Assembly: GCA_963585895.1 (NCBI GenBank)
Contig: OY757912.1
Location: 84,781,313 to 84,845,312 of the forward strand
Direction: 5' to 3'
DNA from: Sepioteuthis lessoniana
Lineage: Eukaryota > Mollusca > Cephalopoda > Myopsida > Loliginidae
Length of the DNA stretch: 64,000 nt
The notes beneath the pieces were generated by a model that saw only the letters and a list, made by a program, of their open reading frames with translations, ran no database searches and was not told where the DNA came from. Shown here piece after piece: positions 1 through 11,253 of this stretch; positions within the stretch are counted from its first letter, which is position 1, and the number at the start of each line of letters is the position of its first letter. The position numbers and the translations under genes are program-made.

Positions 1-1216
1 AGAGAGTGTGTCTAGAAAGTTATGAGTCTGAATTTTCATTTCATTTTTGAGGTTGGGAACCTTGATTGAAGATCAGCTAATCAATATTAATTCATTACAA
101 ACCATTAACTCGGCCAAATACCAATCAAATCTGCTGAGTATCCAATCGATCAGAACAAGATTTATCTTCTACAGCCGTATTACAGATCTGTTTAGTGGTT
201 AAATGCTTAAGATACACCACAAGAAAATAGATGATTACAAGTTCGATTTATTTAACGTGTCTTTAATACTAATAAAAAAAGTAACACAATTTGTCATAAT
301 GCAGAGAAAGATCACTGCTCCATGGAATCACTACTGTTGTATATTGACCCTTGACCGAGCCGTCAATCAGAGATGCACCTGTGTAAATAAGCGGGAGAAG
401 AAGCAGAAGCAAGTGGACGTTATGAAAGAATATAGGCAGGCGCCGGCGGTCGTTGAGTTAGTGGATGACAGGAAGGCCAACGCGAGAGCCAGCTAACAGA
501 CTGAGTGCTATGGCGCTCAGCGACCCCCGGTTGAGCAACCCCTGCTAAGATGCAGAAGAAGTGCTGCTATGATCAAGAAAAGAAGTTGGGTCAATATAGC
601 AGTCTGTCCCTGTCTCCACTCATCTTTCACACACCACAGAAACATCGAGGATAAAGTGTGAGAGATACATATTTTTATAAAGAAGTGTGTTCGTTCGTTC
701 ATTGAAGTTCGCCATTATCTTTGCTTATATTTATATTTGTATATTTGTGTGTAGTTATACAACCCTACTATCAATTTACAGACAGGTTTTTCTACAACAT
801 ATTTCCTTCTGTTTTCACTTAATTGACATTCAAAGAACAAGGGATACTAAAAGACGTGAAAGTCAATAAAAGGTATTCATTATGTAATGTCCAAAACTTA
901 ACTGATACAGGATACATATAAAAAGTAAGAAAAATTAAATAAATAAATAAATAAATAAATAAAGTAAAAAGAAATTGAGAAAAAAAGAAAAAACCTATAT
1001 GGCTCTCCCCAACCCCTCGTCAGATGTAGACTTCATTTTTGCTAAATAAAATTTCCTTTTTACAGAAGCTTTCTGCATAAAAAAGGTTTTTCTCATCTAT
1101 CTATCTATCTATCTGGAAAAGAGGTTTATGATTCTTACTAGTTCACTTGGTGAGTTAACGGAGGACTAAATGTTTCAGTATTGTTTAATAGTGCTCAATA
1201 TCAATGACAGAGCACT

Positions 1217-1267
<51 letters not shown>

Positions 1268-1730
1268 TTAAAAAATAACAACAATTAGTCACGTTACGAT
1301 AATAAATTTATTTCCATCTTGTTAAAAAGCATTGATATAAATCAATACTCTAAAGAATTAACAGGATTTCTTCAGATCATACAAGAAAAATAAGTCCTCA
1401 TAATTTTTTAGAGCATAGATTTATTCCTATCCTGTTAAAAAGCATTGATATAAATCAATTATCTTTATGTGACCGATTGTTGTATTTACATTGAAAAAAA
1501 AATTTTCTCTGTGGATTTTATTTGCATTGAACTCTTGACCGGGATTGCTTAAATTTGATATTTGATATTTTAATATTCTAATTGTTCTGCTTGGAATTGT
1601 TCCTAGCTCCGGATTTACTGGATTAAATACCGTCTTATATATATATTACATAATAGTGTCTGTGACCCTGGGTTTCATGCATTTTGTCTTCGTCAGACAG
1701 AAACTCATAACTTTCTTGACACATTCTGGG
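1..1730. other. No gene seen; AT-rich sequence with microsatellites
   Basis: No reading frame here resembles a known protein. The stretch holds an ATCT run near 1086-1112, an AAAT run near 935-964 and an AC run passing into an AT run at about 1208-1265. Bases 50-175 resemble bases 62385-62550 on the same strand (shared words such as AACCTTGA, ATCAG and TTAATTCAT), so this part is probably an old dispersed repeat of unknown class. Confidence 0.5.
1303..1465 (+). repeat. Pair of ~45-bp direct repeats
   Basis: Bases 1303-1345 and 1418-1462 share a nearly identical segment containing the word GTTAAAAAGCATTGATATAA; the two starts are about 115 bases apart. The function is unknown; it may be a two-unit remnant of a tandem array. 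Confidence 0.6.
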
Positions 1731-1734
1731 GTGG

Positions 1735-1885
1735 GAGTGTCCTCGTGGTGTAATGGTTAAAGCGATGAACTGCGGAATCGTAGTACGAATTGTACAACTA
1801 CTGTTCTTCTGCAAGGATGACTGTGGCATTGAATAATCCAAGAAGGTTGATATGCCATTAAACAAAGCAACCAAACCAATTAAAA
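1735..1885 (+). mobile_element. SINE-B copy, internally deleted
   Basis: The tRNA-like head reads CCTCGTGGTGTAATGGTTAA (A-box region). It passes directly into the 3' part (ACTGTTCTTCTGCAAGGATG) and the hairpin tail ending in AAACAAAGCAACCAAACC. Compared with the copies at 28196 and 29262 the central domain is missing, so this is an internally deleted copy. Confidence 0.75.
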
Positions 1886-2085
1886 TTTAAAAAAATGGAA
1901 ATAATCTACATTAGCTGTACCTGTGGAAATTTCCCTTTTTATAAATTTTTTTTCATATTTTGATACAAATTTACTAATCTTTTATTATAATAAATATTTT
2001 TATGATAAGCTCAATAACAGGGGGAGATTATTAGAAAATTAGGATTTAGATGATTTATATTATTAGTAAAAATACAATGAATATT

Positions 2086-2332
2086 GAACATACCATGGAG
2101 TTCGTACTCCAGTCGCGCTATTACGTTCACTTTCGGGCAAATACCCTTGGGAAAGGTATGAACCCCCTTATTCTCCCTCCAGCTATGGGTAAATAGTAGG
2201 ACGGACTAGGTTCTTCAGCCTTGGTGAGGCAACTAGTCTAGGAGAAGGAAAACTCTGAATTCAAAACCTGTTAAACTCCGCTTAAAAATTGACCTTGTGT
2301 CATATCCTGCCCGAGCGGAGGGGTTGGTAAAT
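2086..2332 (+). mobile_element. Chimeric SINE: SINE-B head joined to SINE-A body and tail
   Basis: The first ~60 bases match the SINE-B head (TTCGTACTCCAGTCGCGCTA, then GTTCACTTTCGGGCAAATAC). From the shared central domain onward (CCCTTGGGAAAGGTATGAA) the copy follows SINE-A, including the SINE-A 3' tail that ends CCGAGCGGAGGGGTTGGTAA. A template switch in the shared central domain would explain it. Confidence 0.7.
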
Positions 2333-2645
2333 AGTACCTGTTAGGATCCCATTTACGGATCAAATAGAACTGTTCAATCATTTACTTTGCTTGAAACCAT
2401 TTAACAGTGTGCAAACAAATGATTAATGTTGAATTGAATTATTAGTGTTAGATAGCAATACTTGAAACTTGAGTTATTAGTGTTAGCAACACTTGAAACC
2501 ATTTAACTGTGTGAAAACAAATGATTAATAAGGAATTGGATAAGAATACTTGATGAAAATAAATACTAATGTTAAAAAGCAATATTTGAAACCATTCAAA
2601 TGTCTGCAAACAAAGGGACTCTGGCTCGTTTTAAAGTATTTGCTT
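2333..2645 (+). mobile_element. Rep-C interior fragment
   Basis: Begins with the Rep-C block CCTGTTAGGATCCCAT and runs through several degenerate internal units of the type GCAAACAAATGATTAATGTT. It lacks the Rep-C head and hairpin tail and ends near an AT run at 2655-2676. Confidence 0.7.
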
Positions 2646-2689
2646 ACAAATAATATACATATATATATATATATATGGAAGTAAGTCAG

Positions 2690-3958
2690 CAAATAAATCC
2701 GACACTATGAAGAAAAGATGAAAAATAAATAATACAAAATTTGATGAATTTATCATGAAAGTCGACGTTGAACGTTTTGGTTGTAAAAACCTTCTTCAAG
2801 ACTTTAAATTCATGAAAATTGTTAGAATGGCGATGGATGTTTGATGAAATAACAGGAAAAAAGAAAGTGTTCATAACACCATATTCAGCGTTCTTATTTT
2901 TGAAAATATTATTACGTTGTTGTCACGTGGACAAATGTTTGAAATTTGTTGGGTTTCTAAGGCATATAACGGAAGATGATTAAAACTGCTATGAAAGTGT
3001 GTACAAAAAAGAAAGATTCCTATTAGTTTTTATCATCTTCCTTTATAATATTTTCAAAAATAAGAACGCTGAATATGCTATTATGAATCTTTCTTTTTAT
3101 ACACTTTATTTCCATTTTATACAAAATGGCGGGCACGAGGCCCAATGGTTTGGTGGGGGAGGGGAAGAGAGTGGTCATGCTATAACTATATTGTCTAAGG
3201 GGGCCTAGCTAGCCACATTCGCCGACCCATTTAACAGTACAATATATAATCAACCATTCTTTACCAAGCGCGCTGTAGCCACCAAAATACCACACTTGCT
3301 CTGTGAAAAGACCTACTTAAAACCCCCAAATGGAATGTATGATTTTATTTACAAAAAATGATTTTATATACAAAAATGTGGTGTGTGATGGGGATGGGAG
3401 AAAAATGGCGAAAAATTCCCCGCTTGGTTGCCCTCCCATCCCCCCTTCTACGGTATGGAGACCGACTGTTTTTCGGTATCCAAGAACATCGAAAACAAGC
3501 CGGACCTACGCAAAATGGGAGAGGGACCTAATCTACTGGGACAAAAAAAAAAAAAGACAGGGTTGGGCGCAGTGAGGACAGGTAGTATGAAGTTATACAA
3601 GTGAGATTCCAAGATCTTCAGAAAAAGCGGGCTGGGGTAAGGGTTAGGGTCTAAAAAACAATAGGGATGGGGAAGATCTTGGAGACGAACAACTAGGTGA
3701 TGGGGATGATGACTCACAATATACTGCTAACTAGGGTTGAAAGGCAAAAAACTTACTTTACCCGGGATGGGGTCCCGAAGGACCCGGACCGAAGACGTCT
3801 TTCTTTTTATACACACTTTCTTTTCTCCTGTTATTTAATCAAACATCCATTGCTATTTTAACAACCTTTCTCATGAATTTAAAGTCTTGAAGATCCGAAA
3901 AATTCAATGTCGACTTTCATAATAAATTCATCTAATTTTGGATTATTTTTTTCAACTT
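2690..3958. mobile_element. Long inverted-repeat (foldback/MITE-like) element, split by an insertion
   Basis: Bases 2881-2910 and 3047-3076 are a perfect 30-bp inverted repeat. The similarity continues outward: about 2697-2880 pairs with 3077-3104 and then with 3799-3955 (shared words such as CATGAATTTAAAGTCTTGAA and GTCGACTTTCAT). The middle of the right arm is interrupted by the 3105-3798 insert. Without it the element would be about 560 bp, with arms near 220 bp and a ~130 bp centre. Both outer ends abut TA-rich microsatellites, so I cannot define a target duplication. No transposase frame is present; it is probably a non-autonomous DNA element. Confidence 0.75.
3105..3798. mobile_element. 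Insertion of ~694 bp with 16-bp target duplication
   Basis: The word CTTTCTTTTTATACAC occurs at 3089-3104 and again at 3799-3814, flanking this block and rejoining the inverted-repeat arm across it. The inserted sequence is GC- and G-richer than its surroundings (for example near 3395-3420 and 3620-3780). No protein family was recognised. A 16-bp duplication suits target-primed retroposition, but the type of element is unknown. Confidence 0.65.
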
Positions 3959-3959
3959 T

Positions 3960-4008
<49 letters not shown>
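3959..4008. repeat. CT run passing into TA run
   Basis: A compound microsatellite of CT dinucleotides followed by TA dinucleotides, directly outside the inverted-repeat element. Confidence 0.95.
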
Positions 4009-4012
<4 letters not shown>

Positions 4013-4033
4013 ATGATTTGGCATATATAAATA

Positions 4034-4113
4034 TAAATAGGATTTGGCATTAAATAACTCACAAGGGTTGATATACCGTAAAATAAATACAACCAAACAA
4101 AACAACCAAACCA
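4034..4113 (+). mobile_element. Isolated hairpin tail of the SINE-B/Rep-C type
   Basis: Contains only the 3' module GGATTTGGCATTAAATAAC, the hairpin and the A- and CAAAC-rich end. No SINE head or Rep-C body precedes it, which suits a strongly 5'-truncated retroposon. Confidence 0.7.
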
Positions 4114-4254
4114 TATTTTTTTCACAAAATACTAACTAAACACCCTTGTAATAAGTCAAAATTATCCAACTGAACATGAATCATTACTTTCCAGACAGAC
4201 ATATCAAGATCTCCCAAAAGTGATCAAAGCAAGAAAGATCAGCATATTAGTTTG

Positions 4255-4665
4255 GGTTAGTAACAGGACCATAATATGATGAGAACTATACAAGGATGCT
4301 GCATGCTATTTTAATCAGATCCTGGTTGTAGCACCTTTCAAAATAGCAGCTGTGCAGTCACTTACCTTCCATCTCACAAAGAAAGACGAGCAAGAAATGC
4401 TAAGCGCTGCTGATGTAGCAAAGACGAACTCATTAGCGACATTCTCCAATGGACTCCTACACATAGACATACCAACGTTGGTGGACCAGTAAATACTTAC
4501 ATTCATCAGCTCTGTGCGGACAGTGGGTGTGGTCTGGACGATTTACTAAGAGCGATGACAGATAGAGACAGGTGAAGAGAGAGCGAGAGAGAGAGCGAGG
4601 AGGAGGAAGAGCGATTCAAAGAAATCTTTACTGGTGGTATGCCTTAATGATAATGATGGTCCCAG
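4255..4665 (+). mobile_element. RTE-like LINE, 3' fragment
   Basis: Forward translation gives broken pieces of the C-terminal region seen in the better copies at 37080 and 45895, such as DELISDILQWTPTH, TYIHQLCADSG and LDDLL. The Arg/Glu-coding end has expanded into an AG-rich run at 4570-4605, followed by the family's 3' words. It is a decayed fragment. Confidence 0.7.
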
Positions 4666-4669
4666 AAGA

Positions 4670-5390
4670 CGTTTATAATGCCTTAGATGACGTTTTAAAT
4701 AAAGTTAAACTGAGTCGCGAGTTTTTTTTTCTTTCTTTTTTTTTTTTGTTGTTATTGTTTTTTTTTTCTTATAGAACTGATCTGAATTAGTTGAAGGACG
4801 GCGGGATTTTACCGAAGCTCAGTACTGAAAATCTGGTCTTTATTTAGATTAAAATTACTCATAGATAATCTCGGAGAATAACGCAAAATCGACCAATGTC
4901 CTCACTAAACAAGTAAATGTCATCTATTCGGACAAGACAAAGGAAAACAAAAGAAATCGGTTATGAGAAGGAGTGAATAGAGTTTGGCATTTAACTTTGT
5001 CGCTGGTTTGTTTTAAGAAAAGGTCAAAGATCAAACGACGGAAGGTAGTTGCATGTGTAAGTTACTTATTCTAACGGAGAAACATGAACCTCAAAACTAG
5101 AGAACGCGAGGTCATTTTTTTCTTCATTTAATAAAGAAAAGGCCATTATTTTCTTGTATGGAAGAATATCTTCACAATAAGAAGTATTGAGAATTCTGAG
5201 TCATGATTGAGAGGAACGTTTCACTCACCTGACTGTTTTAATTAAACAGATTGCATCTCTACGATTATTCGAAAAAAAAAAAGCAATTGATAATCGACAT
5301 TAAAGTAGAAAGAATTCGTGCTATCACTTCATTTTCAACGTAACACACTGATTCTTTGCAATACAAATGTATACAATACGATACGAGGGG
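4670..5390. other. No gene or recognised repeat
   Basis: AT-rich with T runs at 4721-4770. I see no coding pattern or clear element. Confidence 0.5.
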
Positions 5391-5680
5391 CGCTTAGAGT
5401 AACGGTTATCGTCGTCGGAAAGGGAATCAGTGACTCTTGTTCGAATCCTGGATGAGGCAGTTTGCGTTCGCTTTGTGCCCTTGGTAAAGGCATAAATCCG
5501 TCGGTTCTTCTCTCCCTCCGAGCTATGCGTAACTATTTAGGCCGACCGGGTTCTTTTGGCTGGGTTAGGCAACCAGTCTTGGAGAAGAAAAACTCTGAAT
5601 TCAAACCAGCTGTACTCTGCATAAAAAAATCGACGGTGTCACATTCTGCTTGTGATGGAGGGTTTGGTTAAATGCGTACA
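5391..5680 (+). mobile_element. SINE-A copy, diverged full length
   Basis: Shows a tRNA-like head (GTAACGGTTATCGTCGTCGG, then the B-box-like GTTCGAATCC), the central domain, and the tail ending in GGAGGGTTTGGTTAAATG. It differs more from the window consensus than the copies at 22695 and 62553, so it is older or of another subfamily. Confidence 0.85.
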
Positions 5681-5739
5681 ATACGATAGTTTCTATTAAG
5701 TATGGAGACTAAACTAACTTCAGTGTCCTGGAATAGACA

Positions 5740-6226
5740 TTAAATTATCTGATGGTGAAGTTCCAGTAATACAGGAGCTTTGGGGAATGTGGAGCACTCC
5801 ATCATTGCCATTGCACTCAGGTCCACTCAGACTCGCAGTGGTAGCACCTGATAGGGTTCTATCTATGGTTCAAATAGAATTGTTTGACATTTAAACTGTG
5901 TGCAAGTAAATGACCTATGTTAAATTGAATTGTTGGAAATAGAAGTATTTGACGATTTAACCATGTGTAAACGAATGACTGATGTTTAATTGTTACAGTT
6001 ACATAGCAATACTGAAAACGATTTAGCTGTGAGCAAACAAATGATTAATAGTAAATAGAATTTTTCGTATTGGCAAAAAATGAGCTTTGGCTCGTTTAAA
6101 AATTTTATCAAAAAAAATGGGTTCACAAGTCGTATTTAATATGTAATAACAGGATTTGGCATTAAATAACCAACAATGGTTGATATGTCATAAAACCCAA
6201 CCCAACCAAATCAAACTAAACGAAGT
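5740..6226 (+). mobile_element. Rep-C copy, 5' part eroded
   Basis: Starts in the Rep-C head (GGTGAAGTTCCAGTAATACA), passes GGTAGCACCTGATAGGGT, then internal tandem units with GTGTGCAA words, and ends in the hairpin tail GGATTTGGCATTAAATAACC with CAACC-rich repeats. Confidence 0.85.
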
Positions 6227-6227
6227 T

Positions 6228-6985
6228 CACCACAAGCTCATAGTTATGGCGCTGTCGTTGAGGGATGAACGAAGTGCCAATGACAGTTAAGACTAGAGCT
6301 CTGATACTCTACAATTATTGCTCAGGCATATTGTGTAACTCTAGTTATATTAAATTATATATGGTACAAGGCAAGATTTCTGATGAAGCTTATGCAACAC
6401 GAAATCTTTATTGAGAGCTTGTGAGATTAGCTCAAAGTTGCAGTTATGGTATAGTCGTTGAGGGATGAATTAAGTACTAATGACAGTTAAGACTAGTGCT
6501 TTGATACTCTACAATTTGTGGTCATGTACATTATCTGATTTTAGTTGTACTAAATTTGATATGGCAAAAGGCTAGATTTTTGCAGAGGCTTATACAAAAC
6601 GTTATGTTATGTATACAAAAAGTTGTTATGGAGTAATTGTTGAGAGATGAACTTAGTATCCATGACAGTTAAGACTAGTACTCTGATACAACTCCACAAT
6701 TATTGCTCATATATATTGTCTAATTTTAGTTATATTAAATTATATATGGTACAAGGCCAGATATTTGATGAGGCTCATGCTACTCGAAATTTTCATTGAT
6801 AGCTTGCGAGTTTATCTCAAAGTTGTAGTTATGGGGCAGTCGTTGCAGGATGAAGTAAGTACTAATGATAGTTAAGACTCGTGGTTTGATACTGTACAAT
6901 TTGTGGTCATGTATTTTGTCTAATTTTAGTTTTACTAGATATGATACAAGGCCAGATTTTGTGATACGAAGTATCTATTTATAGC
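6228..6985 (+). repeat. Four-unit tandem satellite, ~200-bp period
   Basis: The motif AGTTATGG...GTCGTTG...GGATGAA recurs at about 6243, 6443, 6620 and 6827. Each is followed by GACAGTTAAGACTAG, then TACAATT and TATATGGTACAAGGC. Spacings are about 200, 178 and 206 bases. No coding pattern is kept between units. Confidence 0.85.
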
Positions 6986-7140
6986 TTTGCGAAATTAGCA
7001 TGAAGAACAATGCTCTGTTGTTGGCTCTCATAAATATTCATTAGATTATCAACTTTGACATTGATTTTAGAATTGTCTTAAATGGAATATAAGCAATGGC
7101 TTTTGATACAAGCCAATGATAATGACTACATATGTTTTAT

Positions 7141-7410
7141 GTACATTTATGGCACCCTAGTGGTTAGATTGTTCGCCAACAGTCCAGGAGACCTGAGTTC
7201 AATCTCAGGTCGCGTCATAACAAACTCTCTAAAATGGTACTTGATAACTCCTTGCTTAACACTCAGCAATATAAGGTGCTATCAAGGGTAAAGTGGAGCA
7301 ATCCAGGGAAATGAGTGGCGCCCTCTCCTACACCTCGGTGTAGTAGCTATTGAAAAGGGAGCCTTCTTGTCACCCTCGACTACAGTCGCCAACTTTACTT
7401 TTACTTGTGG
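7141..7410 (+). mobile_element. SINE-D copy
   Basis: The head has a tRNA-like A-box region (CTAGTGGTTAGATTGTTCGC) and a B-box-like GAGTTCAATCTCAGG. The body contains CTTGCTTAACACTCAG and the tail reads GTAGTAGCTATTGAAAAGGG, then CGCCAACTTTACTT. It is the same family as 18350-18621, 40722-40945 and 63100-63352. Confidence 0.85.
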
Positions 7411-7484
7411 CACGAGTTTTTTTTTGTATGATTGAATAGATGATGCAACTTTGGGCAAGAAATATCAATAACTTCGATTTCAGA

Positions 7485-8390
7485 TAGGTTGATTTTAATG
7501 GCACATCAACCCATCTAGGGTTATTTTATGTCTCGAGATTAGGGAATCGCATTCATTTTACGTTCATATTTACATTTTTTGTGCAGTTGTTTTTTTTAAA
7601 GAGTTTTAAGTGATTTTAAAACAGATGTATTTGATCGATAGCAATGTTTGGTTTGGTTTTATAACATATCAACCATTGTTTGTCATTCAATACCAAATCC
7701 TGTTTTTACATATATATTAAATACATGATTTGTAAACACATTTTGTAGATACACAGCTAAATGATCAAACAGTTCTATTTCATACAGTTCAATTTAGCAG
7801 GACTCAACAAAGTTGAATGGTTCCGAGTATTGCTATGTATCACCGACTGTTCAATTAAGCATCTGTCATTTGTTTACACACAGTCGAATGATTAAACAGT
7901 TCTATTTCAAACAATTCAATTTTGCATAAGTCATTTGTTTGCACTCAGTTTAAATATCAAACGGTTCTATTGGACCCATGGATAGGATCCTATCAGGTGT
8001 TGCCGCTCCGGGCCAGAGTGGAACTGGGAGCAATGACAATGAAGAGGTACTCCGCATTTCCCAAAGCTCCAGCATCACTGGAGTATCACCATCAGATGGC
8101 TTAGTGTTACATACAGGACACTCGTTGAGAGGGGGTTTACTCCTCTCTAGAGATACAGTCGGTGTATTCTATTTATGCTAGCCCAGCTGACAAGGCTAGC
8201 ATAGATAGGATCTAAACAAATATTCCAACTCCAAATGAGCGGGAATCTAGGAGTAATGACTAGGAAGGGGTACTCCATACTGTTCAGATCTTCTGAAATG
8301 GAGTCTAACCATCAGATGAAGTTTAAGAAACCCCTTGGAGGGATGTCTTACTCCGCCACAGGGGATGCAATCAGTGTATTGTAAGGTCTC
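7485..8390 (-). mobile_element. Divergent Rep-C subfamily copy (ATCA-type tail), split by another Rep-C
   Basis: On the minus strand the tail at 7485-7580 shows GGGTTGATGTGCCATTAAAA followed by TCAACC. This is a relative of the common hairpin tail with a different end repeat. The interior runs to about 7642 and the head resumes at about 8195-8390. The interval between holds a typical Rep-C copy in the same orientation. Confidence 0.65.
7643..8190 (-). mobile_element. Rep-C copy
   Basis: On the plus strand it begins with TTTGGTTTGGTTTTATAAC and ends near GTGTATTCTATTTATGCTAG, i.e. tail to head on the minus strand. It includes ATCCTATCAGGTG and CCGGGCCAGAGTGG. It appears to have landed inside the divergent copy that surrounds it. 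Confidence 0.75.
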
Positions 8391-8617
8391 TCAGAGAGGG
8401 CGTTTCGATTTTAGGATCAAGGTTTATTATTTGAATTCCTCGTGGCAAAATGAAACAAAAGAAGAGCATTTCATAAAGTGGAATTGGAATTAATCCCCCC
8501 ACAAAAAAAAAACAATATATTGTACTCACATACACGCACTTGCTTATCCGTATATACATACACTCATGACAAATTGGAAATATAACGGGTGTGTTCGAAA
8601 GTCAACAGAGAAATTTA

Positions 8618-8620
<3 letters not shown>

Positions 8621-8662
<42 letters not shown>
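8621..8662. repeat. AG microsatellite
   Basis: Uninterrupted AG dinucleotide run of about 42 bases. Confidence 0.97.
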
Positions 8663-8664
<2 letters not shown>

Positions 8665-9091
8665 GCTTTAGGTGGAGCTGACGTTGAACAGATGGCGCTC
8701 AAGAAGAAGAGCGAAACGTTGCTAGGAACTCAGTTCCTCATCTTTCGTCTATGAGGATCAACATTACTGTCCACACCCGGAAAAATAAACACTAATATCA
8801 TTTCGTTTCATGGTTGAAAGAACACAGTATAAGACTAACTCTATATGCGTATGTGTGTACGTCTGTGTGTAAGTGTATATGTATGTGTGTGTAGAGAGAG
8901 AAAGTGAGAAAGAGACAGACTGACAGACTGACAGAAGGAAACCGAGACAGGAAAATTGATCTGCATTTGTTTACACATATTGATCGTTTTCCAAACACTT
9001 TCTAGATAACTGTACATAGCATAATATGGCATGTGCACAAAAGTTTCAAGTGTTTTTTTAAAAATCAGTTTTCAACTGAATATCTCAGTTT

Positions 9092-9443
9092 GGTAGAAAG
9101 GGCTGAGAATAAGACTGTATCTCCACCAGAAGGGTAAGAACCCTACAAAAAAGGGGTATTCTGGGTATGAAAGTAAACTGATGCAGATGGTTAGGCTCTA
9201 ATTCTGAAGATATTGGGAATGACAAGTACTCCTTAATTGTCATTACTCCTATATCCACTCTGACCCGGAGTGGACCTGGAAGTAATGACCATTCTGGGAG
9301 TCTAATTAAATTTGATCCATATGTGGATCAACTTGAAGGGTTTGAATTATTTACTAAGAAATATTATTAGTTGCTTGAAACTATACAGCTGAGTGCAAAT
9401 TATTTGTATTAGATTGGAATACTTTATATGACTTAACCGTGTG

Positions 9444-9497
<54 letters not shown>

Positions 9498-9610
9498 AAC
9501 TACAGAAAAATGTAAATATAAATTTACAATGAACTCAATTTTCTAAAATCTTGGCACAAAATAAACCTAGACGGATAAAAATGCCGTTGAAATCAATCAG
9601 ACAATCAATC
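9092..9610 (+). mobile_element. Divergent Rep-C subfamily copy with AT-run interior
   Basis: The head is at 9092-9340 (CTGACCCGGAGTGGACCTGG), internal units follow, then an AT run at 9445-9495. The tail has AAATGTAAATATAAATTTAC and CTTGGCACAAAATAAACC, ending in ATCA-rich repeats. The tail matches 36418-36530 better than it matches the common Rep-C tail. Confidence 0.7.
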
Positions 9611-9999
9611 AACATGTATTTTCTAGCTTTCAAGTGATTGATAAATATCAGAAAAACAGTAAATCTCACTTTTATAGCTTGACATAAGATCAGAAGATTA
9701 GAACTCCCAAAGAGGTTTGAAAACAATGGCAACGAACTGCTTATTAAAAATTACACCTAGCGAAGTACCTAAATGTCGCTTTTGTAGAGAAACACTTGAG
9801 ACTACATTATATCCTAAGTGAATGCAAGAAACTGGCTCGACATGGAATTCAAAAACAGATTTGATTGCGTATGATCAGTTATACACTAGGAACTACGAAA
9901 ACAACTAGGTTTAGACGATGTAAACTACTTATATTTACCCAATACCTTCGCCACATGCAAGGTGCGACACAAGTTCAATTTTTTTTCAATGGTGTTTAA
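9611..9999. other. No gene seen; AT-rich
   Basis: No recognised coding frame. Words near 9775-9830 vaguely resemble the zinc-finger region of the R4-like LINE, but too weakly to call. Confidence 0.35.
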
Positions 10000-10215
10000 A
10001 ATCAGGAGTCTGAATTCAGGGTTTTTCTTCTTCTTGACCGGTTGTCATACCAAAGTGAAAGAGCCCAGTATGCCCTTCTATTTACCCTTAGCTGGAAGGA
10101 GAATACCTCTCCCTATGCTATTTGCACTATGTAAAATGCAAACAGCTTTATCTATGATTTGAACTCGGGTTACTGGTTGTATTTTCTACGGCTATTACTG
10201 TTAAACCATGAGCGT
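10000..10215 (-). mobile_element. SINE-A fragment, diverged
   Basis: On the minus strand it shows a tRNA-like head, GTTCAAATCA-type B box and the central domain reversed as CTATTTACCCTTAGCTGGAA on the plus strand. The 3' tail is missing. Confidence 0.65.
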
Positions 10216-10357
10216 CATGGAAGCTGTCGTATCAAATCAAAGAAAAGAAAGTATAATATATTCTAGAATTTTGACTGCTGGGCAACGATTTGAGCGTATC
10301 TGATAGTCCTAGGCAATGAAAAAAATACTTGCTCGATAATTGACGTAGCTGTACTAG

Positions 10358-10777
10358 CAGACCACAGAAAAAATCAAAATATTAGAAAACCACATAAAAA
10401 ATCAAAATATTAGAAAACCACATAAAAAATCAAAATATTATTATTATTATGTGCAGACCACATAATAATATTATTATTATGTGCAGACCACATAAAAAAT
10501 CAAAATATTAGAAAACCACATAAAAAATCAAAATATTATTATTATTATGTGCAGACCACAGAAAAAATCAAAATATTAGAAAACCACATAAAAAATCAAA
10601 ATATTATTATTATTATGTGCAGACCACATAATATTATTATTATTATGTGCAGACCACATAAAAAATCAAAATATTAGAAAACCACATAAAAAATCAAAAT
10701 ATTATTATTATTATGTGCAGACCACATAATATTATTATTATTATGTGCAGACCACATAAAAAATCAAAATATTAGAA
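10358..10777 (+). repeat. Composite tandem array
   Basis: Two words alternate: CATAAAAAATCAAAATATTA with GAAAACCA, and ATTATTATTATGTGCAGACC. They form higher-order blocks of roughly 65-130 bases. The near identity between blocks suggests recent expansion. Confidence 0.95.
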
Positions 10778-11004
10778 AAATTCGAGAATCTCCCCAGGAA
10801 ACTGAAACGTTAAGGTGGGGTTCATGTCTCTAATAAAGTTTCCAATAGGAAAAAGCCAACCCAGAAAATAAGAGGGGTGGCAATGTTTTTCGCCAGTATT
10901 CTTGTGAGGTGTAATTGCACTCCTTGAAAATTAGCATTCTAAATGTTAGTTCTTACCTGCGATCGAATATCAAAAACGAGAGCCTCAACGCAAATACACG
11001 GAGA

Positions 11005-11145
11005 TGCACGTGGTATAAATGTTATTATCGATGGAAACGGACACAGCGACCCGATTTCAATTCCCGGACGAGGCTGTTTGCATTTCACATCTTGGGAAAG
11101 GTATGAATCCAACTATTCTCTTTTTGTTGTAGAGCCAGAATGAAG
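11005..11145 (+). mobile_element. SINE-A 5' fragment
   Basis: A degraded tRNA-like head is followed by TTCCCGGACGAGGCTGTTTG and CTTGGGAAAGGTATGAATCC; the copy stops before the tail. Confidence 0.7.
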
Positions 11146-11149
11146 AGGC

Positions 11150-11206
11150 AATAACATTTCTTTATAAAAATATATATTCTTTTTTTTATTTATGAACGGT
11201 CGAAAT

Positions 11207-11253
<47 letters not shown>

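Noticed and set aside
3636-3652. Telomere-like GGGTTAGGGT word
   Set aside because: There are fewer than two full TTAGGG units inside a G-rich inserted block; not a telomeric array.
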